Shown: positions 1 to 8,989 of the stretch, piece by piece
How the letters are laid out: every line of letters starts with the position of its first letter
Numbering within the stretch: the first letter of the stretch is position 1
Source of the DNA: JADFNO01 sp965369945
GTDB lineage: Bacteria; Planctomycetota; Phycisphaerae; Phycisphaerales; SM1A02
Length of the DNA stretch: 37,549 nucleotides
Direction: 5' to 3'
Assembly (NCBI GenBank): GCA_965369945.1
Contig: CBDUST010000006.1
Span: forward strand, 1-37,549
Program-made: the position numbers and the translations under genes
Notes under the pieces: model-generated
What the model was told of the DNA's origin: nothing
What the model saw: only the letters and a program-made list of their open reading frames with translations
Databases searched by the model: none

Positions 1-230
1 TTAAGCTCGGTTAAGGGTCGTTAGCGCGAGCGCGGCAACTTTAGCGCGCGCCACGCTTGCCGTTTACAGATCTCGCACGTGAAAATCCTTCATAGCATGC
101 GCCAATCAACGATCGACTGAATTTTGGTTCGTTCATATTTTCATAGATAGCGCGCACAGATTTGTCCGCTCGCCCCAGCCTTTGAGCTACTGGTGACTCC
201 GCAGCGAATTGATATAGACTCCCTGAGCTG
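1..230. other. non-coding start of window
   Basis: No convincing gene lies in these 230 bases. They hold the upstream region of the first coding sequence. A weak promoter-like pair can be seen on the plus strand (TGGTGA at 191-196, TATAGA at 213-218, 16 bases apart), just before the ATG at 231. The reading frames that cross the region on the minus strand continue into the antisense of the next gene and look like shadows. Confidence 0.4.
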
Positions 231-986
231 ATGTCCCGACGAAAAAGACGAAAGAGACGAAGACGAAGAGTGATCGTGACCTTGGCGGTGCTTACGCTCG
301 TGTTGGCAGCGGCAGTGGTGGTGTGGGAACTGTCGTGGCAGAAGCCGGACTGGTGGGCGCCGCCGGAGGCGGGTGATGAGCGGGTGGCGGAGGTGGCCCA
401 GCAGATTGAATACAGCCTGATCGAGCAAGCCCACACGGTGCGAGCCGAGGACGAGCTGTGGTCCGTTCGGGTCCACGATCGCCACATCAACGCCTGGCTG
501 GCATCGCGACTTCCATCCTGGTTGGCCCACTCACAGGAGCTGGATTGGCCGGGCGGGTTCGGCCAGCCGCAGGTGCGATTCGAGCCGGGCGGCGTGACTG
601 TGGCGATCGAGCTGGCTGGGAATGGACGGCAGCGATTCGTGGCCGTGCGATTGGTGCCGACGATAGCGGCGGATCAATTGCGGCTGGTGGTGGACCAAGT
701 CTCGCTTGGGAAGCTGACGTTGCCTGGCAAGCCAATTGGTGAAGTGATGGCCCGGCTCAAAGAAGCCGCACCGAGTGGATTCGTCGACGATCCGGATATT
801 CAGGTGGCAATGCAATGGCTGCTTGAGGGGCGATCGCTCGATCCGGTGGCGCGGCTGGCCGACGGTCGGACCGTTCGCCTTGTGGCGGTTCTCTGTGAGG
901 AAGGGGCGGTGGTGATGCGATGCAGGACGATCAGCGGGTCAGCTTCCGCAGACGTTTCCAGCCAAAAAGCAGAAAAACAGGACTAG
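231..986 (+). CDS. membrane-anchored protein of unknown function
   Basis: This 251-residue protein starts with a very basic stretch (residues 2-13, almost all Arg/Lys) followed by one hydrophobic helix at about residues 14-33, so it should be anchored in the inner membrane with the rest outside. The soluble part (about 40-235) contains a segment reading VRVHDRHINAWLASRLP, which resembles the start of small lipid- or ligand-binding folds in envelope proteins, but I cannot assign a family. No catalytic motif is visible. The N-terminus is typical of a membrane anchor, which supports the ATG at 231. The TAG stop lies inside the stem of a minus-strand terminator. Codon use fits the neighbours. The coding call is good; the function is unknown. 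Confidence 0.75.
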   Translation: MSRRKRRKRRRRRVIVTLAVLTLVLAAAVVVWELSWQKPDWWAPPEAGDERVAEVAQQIEYSLIEQAHTVRAEDELWSVRVHDRHINAWLASRLPSWLAHSQELDWPGGFGQPQVRFEPGGVTVAIELAGNGRQRFVAVRLVPTIAADQLRLVVDQVSLGKLTLPGKPIGEVMARLKEAAPSGFVDDPDIQVAMQWLLEGRSLDPVARLADGRTVRLVAVLCEEGAVVMRCRTISGSASADVSSQKAEKQD

Positions 987-1056
987 GTCTGCCCCCACAG
1001 GCGACCCAGTCCTGTCATTTGCCAGAGGCACGTTGTGTTCCCACGCTTCTTGGCAA
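972..1056 (-). ncRNA. candidate two-hairpin small RNA
   Basis: Between a good minus-strand promoter and a strong minus-strand terminator lies about 85 bases with no likely reading frame. The predicted transcript begins at TTGCCA (1056-1051), which pairs with TGGCAA (1024-1019) to close a first hairpin with a large loop. Five bases later the terminator stem begins. Start site, hairpin and terminator therefore fit together as a compact independent RNA. I looked for the conserved parts of SRP RNA, tmRNA, RNase P RNA and 6S RNA and did not recognise them. It may act in trans, or antisense to the 3' end of the gene ending at 986. The function is unknown. Confidence 0.5.
973..1015 (-). terminator. 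intrinsic terminator, minus strand
   Basis: Read on the minus strand, ACAGGACT at 1008-1015 pairs perfectly with AGTCCTGT at 977-984, and GGTC pairs with GACC one base further in on each side. The loop is 13 bases. The stem is followed directly by TTTTT, then CTGC and another TTTTT. This is a textbook Rho-independent terminator. On the plus strand no T-run follows, so it acts only for minus-strand transcription. It overlaps the stop codon of the upstream plus-strand gene, and no minus-strand protein gene ends here. Confidence 0.8.
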
Positions 1057-1061
1057 GCGCC

Positions 1062-1090
1062 ACCATACCACAGGTCGAAGCGATCGCCAA
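1062..1090 (-). promoter_or_regulatory. sigma-70 type promoter, minus strand
   Basis: On the minus strand TTGGCG (-35, plus positions 1085-1090) is separated by exactly 17 bases from TATGGT (-10, plus positions 1062-1067). Each box matches the consensus at four of six positions. The expected start is about position 1055-1056, the base of the first hairpin of the candidate small RNA. Confidence 0.5.
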
Positions 1091-1254
1091 ACGAAAACCG
1101 GCAAAACATGCCCGAAAGCTGCCGCTGGTGAATCACCCGCTGGACGCAGCCCCGGGCAACGTGATCCGGGTTGGCCCGGGCTCAGTTGGGGTGGATACAG
1201 TGCCCGGCATCCGTGAGGCGGCCGCCGTCGAAGGTCGGGTCGAGTGAGGGCAGC

Positions 1255-4083
1255 GTGGGCGAGATTCGTAGAGAGTGGTTGGACTGGTCGGGCCCGGCTC
1301 TGCCGTTGGCAGCGAGTTGGCTGATCGAACAGGTTCAGCGAGGCGAAGCGAGGCTGTGCGATCTGAGCAAGGTCGTATGCGTGTTGCCCGGACAACGGGC
1401 TGGACGCCTACTCTTGGCGCAACTACTGGAGCATTGTGAAACTACACGACTGAGGCTCGTACCACCCCAAGTCCATACGCCGGGCCAGATGGTCGACCTG
1501 CTCGCGCCGCATCGAGAAGTGGCCACGGCCACGAACTTCGAGCAGGTCTTGGCATGGATCAAGGCTCTTCGCACGGCTGGACCGGAAGCGCTTGGCCCGC
1601 TCGTGCCCCATCCGCCGGTCGAGAGCGCCTTCCTCGATTGGCACCACCTCGCTCAAACGATCGACCGACTCCAGGAAGAATTGGCCGGCGATGAACTTTC
1701 GTTCGCTGACGTCGCCAAGCAGGCTCAGACCATGAGCATGTGGGGTGAAGCAGAGCGATGGGAAGCGTTGCAGGAACTCCACGCCGCGTACTGCAGCGCG
1801 CTATCCGATGCCGGCTTAGTCGATCGTCACGAAGCAAGGGCCGATGCAGTCAAACACACAGCTGGGTCCAACGATCGGCTCATCGTCTTGATCGGCGTAC
1901 TCGACCTGAACGCTGTGCAACGGGCGGTGCTGAACTGGCTCGCCGATCCGATCACCGCGTTGATCCACGCCCCGCAAGAACTCGCCGATCATTTCGACGA
2001 ATTCGGATGTGTGCAGCCGGCAGTTTGGGAACGAACGACGATCGATATCGACGACGATCAGATCGTCCTGGCGGACCGTCCAGCCGATCAGGCCCAAGCT
2101 GCGCTGCGGGCAATTGCAGACCATAACGGCCGGTACGCAGCCCAAGACCTCACGATCGGTCTGGGCGATGAATCACAGGTTCCGGTGCTCGCCCAGGCTG
2201 GTCGTTGGGCGGGTGTCATACTTCATAATCCGACTGGGGAACCACTGAGCCGCAGCGCTCCATTTCGATTATGGCAGGCCGGGGCGGACTGGCTCGCGGA
2301 GCGACGATTCGCGCATTTGGCCGCACTGCTGCGACACCCCGATCTTGAGCGTTGGCTTACGGCAAGAAACGGTAACGCGACCACAACCGCGATCGAGTGT
2401 TGGCAGACTATCCTCGACGATTACTTTGGCGAATACCTCCAAGGGAAGTGCACCGGCAAATGGCTAGGCTCCGCAGATCAGCAGCGACAGCTTTCGATCG
2501 CCTACAGCGCGGTGAATGAACTGTTCTCGCCGCTGAGCGATGCGGCGCCGCGCTGCTTGGCTCACTGGTGCAAAGGTGCGCTGGATGTCCTAAGCACGGT
2601 ATACGTCAACGACGAAAAGAATTCACAAGAACAAGAAGATGCTGCCCTCATTGATGCCTCTTCAGCACTTCGAGATGTGTGTGCAGATCTCGCCTCAACG
2701 GCGTCGCAGTTGTGTCCGGAGATCGATGGATCAACGGCGCTGCGTCTGTTGTTGGCCCAGGCTGGGGCGCGGCGAATACCGCAGGATCCAAGCCGCGGTC
2801 AAATCGAAATGCTGGGTTGGTTGGAACTGCATCTGGATACCGCGCCCGCGCTCATCGTGACCGGATTCACCGAAGGCTGCGTTCCTCACTCGCTCACCGC
2901 CGATGCGTTTCTGCCCGATGCGCTGCGTCGAGCGATGGGGATGACTGACAACACGCGCCGCTACGCGCGTGATGCGTACATCCTCAAGGCGCTGCTGAAC
3001 AGTCGACAAGATGTGACCATCATTCTTAATCGGCGCACCGATGATGATGAGCCGTTGGCGCCGAGCCGACTGCTTCTGGCCTGCCCACGTTCGAAGCTGG
3101 CCCAGCGTGTTCAGACGCTGTGTGGTGAACACGAAACGCAGCCTTGGGCGCCTCCGATCGGCGTCGATGCACCGGCTGAGTGTTCGCGTTTCGATACCCC
3201 CCAGCTTCCGACCGATCTCACCGTGCCTGACTCGATACCAGTGACATGGTTCAAGGAATATCTGCTGTGCCCCTATCGATTCGCGCTCAAAAGGCTCATG
3301 AAACTCACCGGGCGAGCGGACGACGCTGCTGAATTGGATGCCCGACAGTTCGGCAGCTTGGCGCATCAGGTACTGCGAATGTTCGGTGAGGACCGTGACG
3401 TTGCCGATTGCGATGACCCTGCGCGCATCGCTGCGTTCCTTGCGTCGACGCTTCAAGACTTGGTGAAGCAACGCTATGGCGACCATCCGATGCCGGCCGT
3501 GCAAGTGCAAATGTCACGGCTTCGCCAACGCTTGGAACGATTCGCTGAATATCAGGCCCAGCGTCGAGCGGACGGTTGGAAAATCGACCGATGCGAATAC
3601 AAACTGCCGTCGTCTAGCGTGTTGGATACTCCGGGTGAGGAACCGATGCGGATCACCGGGCGGATCGATCGAATCGATCGACATGAAAAGACCAACGAGT
3701 GGTGCATCATCGACTACAAGACAAGCGAGTCGGCGAAGGAGCCGGACAAGACTCACCGCGGGACAAACTTCTTCGGCGGCGAATGGGTTGACGTGCAGTT
3801 GCCCCTGTATCAACACCTCGCTGCGCAGCACGGCATCGATGGCGAGGTCAGTCTTGCATACTTCACGATGCCCAAAGACCCCGCTGGAGTCGAGGTGCGA
3901 CCCGCCCTGTGGAACGAGACACAGCTGGAAGAGGCCATCGAGACGGCCCGAATGGTTCTCACGAAGATTCGCCAAGGCGCTTTTGAGATGAACCATGATC
4001 TGCGCAACTCATACGATGACTTTCCGCGGATTTGCCAAACCACCGCGTACGCCACCGAAGCGCAAGGCGGCGAGGACACATGA
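1255..4083 (+). CDS. addB: AddB-like subunit of the AddAB helicase-nuclease
   Basis: This 942-residue protein is the AddB-type partner of a double-strand-break processing enzyme that resects DNA ends for RecA recombination. Its N-terminus has the AddB-like strand VVCVLPGQRAGRLLL. The middle is an inactive helicase-like region in which I see no Walker A motif. The C-terminal third is a RecB-family PD-(D/E)XK nuclease: LAHQVL near 703, then GRIDRIDR, and IIDYKTS near 817-823. Of the four cysteines that hold the Fe-S cluster in classical AddB, I see Cys672 (CPYRF) and Cys927 (RICQTTAY), but the closely following cysteines are missing. I chose GTG 1255 because GAGGG lies four bases upstream; an in-frame TTG at 1171 would add 28 poorly composed residues. 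The stop overlaps the addA start. Confidence 0.85.
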   Translation: MGEIRREWLDWSGPALPLAASWLIEQVQRGEARLCDLSKVVCVLPGQRAGRLLLAQLLEHCETTRLRLVPPQVHTPGQMVDLLAPHREVATATNFEQVLAWIKALRTAGPEALGPLVPHPPVESAFLDWHHLAQTIDRLQEELAGDELSFADVAKQAQTMSMWGEAERWEALQELHAAYCSALSDAGLVDRHEARADAVKHTAGSNDRLIVLIGVLDLNAVQRAVLNWLADPITALIHAPQELADHFDEFGCVQPAVWERTTIDIDDDQIVLADRPADQAQAALRAIADHNGRYAAQDLTIGLGDESQVPVLAQAGRWAGVILHNPTGEPLSRSAPFRLWQAGADWLAERRFAHLAALLRHPDLERWLTARNGNATTTAIECWQTILDDYFGEYLQGKCTGKWLGSADQQRQLSIAYSAVNELFSPLSDAAPRCLAHWCKGALDVLSTVYVNDEKNSQEQEDAALIDASSALRDVCADLASTASQLCPEIDGSTALRLLLAQAGARRIPQDPSRGQIEMLGWLELHLDTAPALIVTGFTEGCVPHSLTADAFLPDALRRAMGMTDNTRRYARDAYILKALLNSRQDVTIILNRRTDDDEPLAPSRLLLACPRSKLAQRVQTLCGEHETQPWAPPIGVDAPAECSRFDTPQLPTDLTVPDSIPVTWFKEYLLCPYRFALKRLMKLTGRADDAAELDARQFGSLAHQVLRMFGEDRDVADCDDPARIAAFLASTLQDLVKQRYGDHPMPAVQVQMSRLRQRLERFAEYQAQRRADGWKIDRCEYKLPSSSVLDTPGEEPMRITGRIDRIDRHEKTNEWCIIDYKTSESAKEPDKTHRGTNFFGGEWVDVQLPLYQHLAAQHGIDGEVSLAYFTMPKDPAGVEVRPALWNETQLEEAIETARMVLTKIRQGAFEMNHDLRNSYDDFPRICQTTAYATEAQGGEDT

Positions 4084-7000
4084 GCACCGCACCACCGCTC
4101 GATCATGTGCGCATCCTTGCCTCGGCCGGTTCAGGTAAGACGTATCAGATCATCACGCGCTACTTGCGATTGCTTCGGGGCGCTCGACCGGTCAGTTCGA
4201 TTCTTGCGACAACCTTCACGCGCGCTGCCGCTGGAGATATACGAAGGAAACTGCTGCACACGGTCGCTGAAGCTGCGTTGAACGAAAGGGCCCGCAAGAA
4301 GCTCGCCGAGCGACTCGATGGGTCACCGCTCTCCAGCGACGACGTGCTCAAACTGCTCTTTGAACTCACCGACAATCTGCACGAGTTGCAAGTTCGCACG
4401 CTCGACAGTTTCAACGGCTCCATTGTCCGATCGTTCGCGTTGGAGCTGGGAATCGCTCCAGGTAGTGATGTCGTCGATGAAGACAAGATCGCGCACCTTC
4501 GAGCTGAGGCGATTCGCCTGATGCTCGACGAACGTGATCCGCAGACACTCGTCGATCTTCTGCGATCGTTGACGCAGGGTGCTTCGGATCGTTCTGTGAT
4601 GGCAGCGATTGATGGAACGCTTGGCCAGCTTTATGACCTGTATCGAGAAGCGGAGTACGAGGCGTGGGAATGTGTGCCTAAACTTCCGGGCAAGCTGACT
4701 CCGCCCAAACTTGCCGAGGCGGTGGATGCGCTTCAATGCTACGAAATGCTGGAAACAGACAAACGGTTCCACAACGCTTGGCATAAGGATTTAGCGCAGG
4801 CTCGCGCTCACGATTGGCCGAGCTTCATCGACGGTGGACTCGCAACGAAGATCGCAAGCGGCGACAACACCTATTTCAAGAAAGCGATCGAACCGCAGCT
4901 CATCGCGATCTATCAACCACTCACAGATCACGCCAAGGCGGTCATCGTCGGATGGCTTCGTAAAAAGAATACTGCGTCCCGCGACTTGCTGAAGCTGTAT
5001 CACAATTACTACGAGCAGGTCAAACATCGGGCCGGCGCGATGACCTTCGACGACGTCACGGCCGCGATGCGCCGCGCGGATGACATTGGTGAAATGGAGG
5101 CCATCTGTTTTCGGCTCGACGCCACGCTGCGCCATTTATTGCTGGATGAGTTTCAGGATACGAGTATTTCGCAGTGGCGCGGACTTGAACCGATCGTACG
5201 GGAAATGTTGAGCTGGGAGGCTCCGGAGCGCACGTTCCTATGCGTGGGTGATGCGAAACAGTCGATTTATAGTTGGCGCGGGGCAGCGCCGGTAGTGTTG
5301 GAGGAATTGCACACCCTGCTGATGGGTCCGGATGGACGCAGCGCGATCCGTGATGAGACACTTCAAAAGAGCTATCGATCCGCTCCGGCCATTATCAATG
5401 TGGTCAATGCTGTATTCGGCTCGTTGGCTTCGAACGAGGCGCTCATTGATCATCGGGGGGTCGTCGCAAAGTGGTGCGATGGTTTTGAGTTGCACAGCAC
5501 CGATAAGACGAGCTTGTCGGGGTATGCTGAGCTTCTCATTGCGCCGCGAGCTGAGAAGGGAACAAGCCAGGAAGTCGTTCGCTTGAAATATGCTGCGGAT
5601 TTCGTCGCGAAGCTGCACCGGCGTAACCCGCAACTCAGCATTGCGGTGTTGACCCGCAAGAACAAAGTTGTGGCGAGACTTCGTTTCGAGCTTGGCTCCA
5701 GCGGCCACAACATTCCGGTGGGCGGGCGAGGTCGTGGAACACTCACGGATGCACCGGCGGTCAATACGGTGCTTGACCTTTTGCAACTGGCGGATCATCC
5801 GGACGATACGACGGCGGCGTTTAACGTGGCCGCATCACCGCTTGCAGCGCTTGTGCAATTGCATCGAGATCACGGCGAGAAACAGCGCCGCGCAATCGCC
5901 GCGAAAGTGCGCCGGCAGTTACTTGATAATGGATATACCGCCACGATTGGGTCGTGGGTTGGTGCGTTGGCAGCTTCTTGTGATCAGCGCGATCTATCTC
6001 GCCTCAATCAACTTGTCGATTTGTCCCGGCAGTTTGAGGATCGCAGCACACTTCGGCCGGGGGATTTTGTACGGTTTGTGCAGCGCGTGACCGTCGAAGA
6101 AACTCGCCCCGCCCCGGTGCAGGTGATGACCATCCACCAATCAAAGGGGCTTGAGTTCGACATTGTCGTGCTCGCGGATCTGGAAGCGTCCGTGACCGGC
6201 CCGACTACGCCGGCCGTGGTGTACGAGCGCGACCGTGAGACCGGCCCGATTACGCGCATTTGTTGTTACGTTAAGGAAGAGGTTCGTGCGTTCGTGCCGG
6301 AGTTGGAATCGATGTTCGATCGACATCGCCAACGGACGGTCCGAGAGACTTTGTCGCTGCTGTATGTGGCGATCACGCGCGCCAAGCAAGGGCTGCACAT
6401 CATCATCGACCCGCCTCGTGAGAAATCCAAGACGATCCCCAAGAGTTTGGCCAGCGTGTTGCGCTGTGCGCTTGTAGAGGCAGCGATCGAACCTGAGCAG
6501 TGCGCGTTTTCTGAGGGAGACCCCAATTGGCTCGACAACGTGGAGTCTAAACCGGCCGCGACCGATGAGATCGCGGCGAAGATCGTTCAACTGAAACTCG
6601 CACCATCAACGGGCGTCGCGCCTGGATCAATCGCGAGCCCATCAGCCTTGGCGGAAACAACCGTGGCCTCCGCGCTTCGACTTCCGAATGACGAGGCGAT
6701 CGACCGTGGAAAGGCGCTGCACGCCATGCTCGAGCAGATTGAATGGATCGAGGATTGGCAACCAAATGAGGCTGTGCTCAAATCGATCGCTCAGCGTACT
6801 GCGCCGCGCCGCACCGGCAACTGGGTCCAGCAGCAGGTCCAGACGTTCCTGCAAATCGTGCAACAACCGACTTTGCGCAAGGCATTGTCACAAGGCGGAC
6901 GTGACCCCGAGCAATCGAGGTTGTACCGCGAACACCCGTTCGCTCGCCTCACCAATAGCGCTGTGCAGCGAGGTTTCATCGATCGTCTTGAAGTCGAGTT

Positions 7001-7208
7001 CGCCGACGGCCAACCACAGCGCGCGATCGTGATTGACTTCAAGACGGATGACATCACGTCGGACCAAGCCCAAGGGACGGCCGAAAAGTACCGCCCTCAA
7101 TTGGCCGTCTACCGGGAAGCGGCCGCATCGTTGCTCGGCCTGGCGCCGGAGCAAGTCAAGATGATGGTGCTGTTTGTTGGAATCGACGAGGCGATCGAGC
7201 TGACCTAA
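4080..7208 (+). CDS. addA: AddA-like UvrD/Rep helicase with C-terminal nuclease
   Basis: This 1042-residue protein is the motor subunit of AddAB. The superfamily 1 helicase motifs appear in order: Walker A ASAGSGKT (14-21), TTFTRAAAGDIRRKL (Ia), LLLDEFQDTS (II), VGDAKQSIYSWRGA (III), LQKSYRSAP (IV), MTIHQSKGLEFD (V) and LLYVAITRAKQ (VI). Near the C-terminus DRGKALHAMLE and VIDFKTDD mark a RecB-type nuclease. With the partner's nuclease, both strands could be cut, as in AddAB. The ATG at 4080 shares an ATGA with the addB stop, so translation is probably coupled and the subunits made in equal amounts. RecB is the alternative, but an AddB-like neighbour and no RecC or RecD favour AddAB. The start gives Walker A at the usual distance from the N-terminus. 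Confidence 0.93.
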   Translation: MSTAPPLDHVRILASAGSGKTYQIITRYLRLLRGARPVSSILATTFTRAAAGDIRRKLLHTVAEAALNERARKKLAERLDGSPLSSDDVLKLLFELTDNLHELQVRTLDSFNGSIVRSFALELGIAPGSDVVDEDKIAHLRAEAIRLMLDERDPQTLVDLLRSLTQGASDRSVMAAIDGTLGQLYDLYREAEYEAWECVPKLPGKLTPPKLAEAVDALQCYEMLETDKRFHNAWHKDLAQARAHDWPSFIDGGLATKIASGDNTYFKKAIEPQLIAIYQPLTDHAKAVIVGWLRKKNTASRDLLKLYHNYYEQVKHRAGAMTFDDVTAAMRRADDIGEMEAICFRLDATLRHLLLDEFQDTSISQWRGLEPIVREMLSWEAPERTFLCVGDAKQSIYSWRGAAPVVLEELHTLLMGPDGRSAIRDETLQKSYRSAPAIINVVNAVFGSLASNEALIDHRGVVAKWCDGFELHSTDKTSLSGYAELLIAPRAEKGTSQEVVRLKYAADFVAKLHRRNPQLSIAVLTRKNKVVARLRFELGSSGHNIPVGGRGRGTLTDAPAVNTVLDLLQLADHPDDTTAAFNVAASPLAALVQLHRDHGEKQRRAIAAKVRRQLLDNGYTATIGSWVGALAASCDQRDLSRLNQLVDLSRQFEDRSTLRPGDFVRFVQRVTVEETRPAPVQVMTIHQSKGLEFDIVVLADLEASVTGPTTPAVVYERDRETGPITRICCYVKEEVRAFVPELESMFDRHRQRTVRETLSLLYVAITRAKQGLHIIIDPPREKSKTIPKSLASVLRCALVEAAIEPEQCAFSEGDPNWLDNVESKPAATDEIAAKIVQLKLAPSTGVAPGSIASPSALAETTVASALRLPNDEAIDRGKALHAMLEQIEWIEDWQPNEAVLKSIAQRTAPRRTGNWVQQQVQTFLQIVQQPTLRKALSQGGRDPEQSRLYREHPFARLTNSAVQRGFIDRLEVEFADGQPQRAIVIDFKTDDITSDQAQGTAEKYRPQLAVYREAAASLLGLAPEQVKMMVLFVGIDEAIELT

Positions 7209-7216
7209 CCATCGAC

Positions 7217-7230
7217 GACGCTTCGGCGTC
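7217..7230 (+). terminator. possible weak terminator after addA
   Basis: GACGC-TTCG-GCGTC forms a perfect five-pair stem with a stable UUCG loop eight bases after the addA stop. No long T-run follows, only GGTTTG, so termination is uncertain. It could equally well protect the 3' end of the addBA message. Confidence 0.35.
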
Positions 7231-7300
7231 ACGTCGTTGAGTGGTTTGTGATAGGATTGGCGAATTCACCGATACTCAGTACCGACGGGATACATCATCC

Positions 7301-8953
7301 ATGCCGACGATCACGATCAATGAAAAGACCTGCGAGTTTGAGCCCGGGGAAATGATCTTGCAGGTCGCACTCGATAACGAGATCGAGATTCCTCATTACT
7401 GCTACCACCCGGGGTTGTCGATCGTTGCGAATTGTCGGATTTGCCTTGCAGAGGTTTGGGCGCCGAATCCGCGCAACGACAACAAACTGGAGCCGATCCC
7501 CAAACTCCTGCCGACGTGTCAGACTGCGGCGGGTGATGGGCAAGTCGTGTATACCGACAGCCCCAAGTCGATCGCCAATCAAAAGGCGGTGATGGAGTAT
7601 CTGCTGATCAACCATCCGGTCGATTGCCCGGTGTGTGATCAAGCGGGCGAGTGTTACTTGCAGGATTATTCCTATCAATACGGCCGTGGTGTGTCGCGCT
7701 TCCAAGAGCAGAAGATCAAGCAGCCGAAGAAAGACCTGGGCCCGCATGTGCTGCTGTATGCGGACCGGTGCATTATGTGTACGCGCTGTGTGCGGTTTGC
7801 GCAGGAGGTTTCGGGCACGAGTGAGCTTCTTGTGCAAGGCCGGGGCGCGAGCGAGCAAATTGATGTGTTCCCAGGCATACCGCTTGATAATGAACTAAGC
7901 GCCAATGTGATCGACATCTGCCCGGTGGGTGCGCTGCTTGATAAAGACTTTCTGTTTCAGCAGCGTGTGTGGTTTCTCAAGAGCACGCCGTCGATCGACG
8001 GTTTGACGTGCTCGGGCGACAACATTTGGCTTGAGCACAACCAGGGGAAGATTTACCGCATCAAGCCGCGCACGAACATGGACGTCAACAAGTGGTGGAT
8101 CACGGATGAGGTGCGCTACGGCTGGAAGTTTGTACACGATGAGAGTCGGTTGACGGTGCCGGCGATTCGTGGAGAAGACCAGTACGATCAAACCGAAGCG
8201 GCGCTCGCCTACGAATCGGCGTACGCCAAGACGAACGAGTTGCTACGCGGGGCGAAGCATTTGGCGGTGATAATCAGCCCGATGCTCACGTGCGAAGATG
8301 CATATTTGTTGGCTCGTTACGCTATGGAGCATGATGCGGAGGTGACGTTCAGCATCGGGCCGATTCCGACGTCGGGCAAAGACAAGACATTCCCCGGTGG
8401 ATACACCATCTACGCAGAGAAGGCGCCTAACGCGCGAGGCGTACGGCGGGTCCTGGACGAATTCGCCGCCAACGTGCTTGATTACGAGGCATTCCTCGGT
8501 CGGCTGCGAACCGATACGAACATCGATGCACTGCTTCTCACCGGCAACTATTCCAGCGATTGGGTGACGAAAGATCTCACGCAAGCGATCGATTCAATGC
8601 CCGGCCGAAGCGTGATCCTCATTGATACGCTACCGACGGCGCTGCTCGATCGCGCGGACGTACTCATTCCGGGGGCGACGTGGACGGAGAAGGCTGGCAC
8701 GTTTGTGAACGTGAACAACCGGTTGCAGGCGTTTGAGCGTGCGATTCAGCCAATTGATTATTGCAAGTCTGAAGCGCAGATCGCGCTGGATCTCGAGGCG
8801 GATCGAACCGGTGAACAGCCGCAGGTGTATGACGCAGCCCAGACACGGCGCACGATGGCTGATGTCCACGATCTAAGTGAGTTTGTCAACGATGTGCATC
8901 TGCCGGCGCAAGCGCAGCCTGTAGACTCCGACATGGAAGTTGTCGAGCTATAG
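7301..8953 (+). CDS. nuoG: NADH-quinone oxidoreductase subunit G (short form)
   Basis: This 550-residue protein is the iron-sulfur subunit of the peripheral arm of respiratory complex I. All N-terminal cluster ligands are present: 2Fe-2S Cys34, Cys45, Cys48 and Cys73; the His-Cys3 cluster at His105, Cys109, Cys112 and Cys118; and a 4Fe-4S cluster at Cys157, Cys160, Cys163 and Cys207 (ICPVGAL). The following molybdopterin-type domain is much shortened: NuoG usually has about 700-900 residues. It keeps a C-terminal LIPGATWTEKAGTFVN segment. The ATG at 7301 starts the ferredoxin fold directly; an in-frame GTG at 7241 would add 20 residues without support. No other nuo gene is in the window. A weak promoter (TTGTGA 7246, GATACT 7271, spacing 19) may serve it. 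NAD-reducing hydrogenase or formate dehydrogenase subunits share this N-terminus. Confidence 0.85.
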   Translation: MPTITINEKTCEFEPGEMILQVALDNEIEIPHYCYHPGLSIVANCRICLAEVWAPNPRNDNKLEPIPKLLPTCQTAAGDGQVVYTDSPKSIANQKAVMEYLLINHPVDCPVCDQAGECYLQDYSYQYGRGVSRFQEQKIKQPKKDLGPHVLLYADRCIMCTRCVRFAQEVSGTSELLVQGRGASEQIDVFPGIPLDNELSANVIDICPVGALLDKDFLFQQRVWFLKSTPSIDGLTCSGDNIWLEHNQGKIYRIKPRTNMDVNKWWITDEVRYGWKFVHDESRLTVPAIRGEDQYDQTEAALAYESAYAKTNELLRGAKHLAVIISPMLTCEDAYLLARYAMEHDAEVTFSIGPIPTSGKDKTFPGGYTIYAEKAPNARGVRRVLDEFAANVLDYEAFLGRLRTDTNIDALLLTGNYSSDWVTKDLTQAIDSMPGRSVILIDTLPTALLDRADVLIPGATWTEKAGTFVNVNNRLQAFERAIQPIDYCKSEAQIALDLEADRTGEQPQVYDAAQTRRTMADVHDLSEFVNDVHLPAQAQPVDSDMEVVEL

Positions 8954-8989
8954 CGTTTGGCCGTTGGGCTTGACCCAACGATCAGTGCA

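Noticed and set aside
972..1056. SRP RNA, 6S RNA, tmRNA or RNase P RNA as identity of the small RNA
   Set aside because: The conserved cores of these RNAs were not found in the transcript or its surroundings, and the length is too short for the last two.
1035..1247. Plus-strand 70-codon frame between the first gene and addB
   Set aside because: It starts with GTG without a ribosome site, crosses the minus-strand promoter and small-RNA candidate, and its peptide has no recognisable features. Its stop close to the addB start keeps a small chance that it is real.
2731..3510. 259-codon minus-strand frame inside addB
   Set aside because: Antisense to conserved AddB coding sequence; composition is that of a shadow frame in GC-rich DNA.
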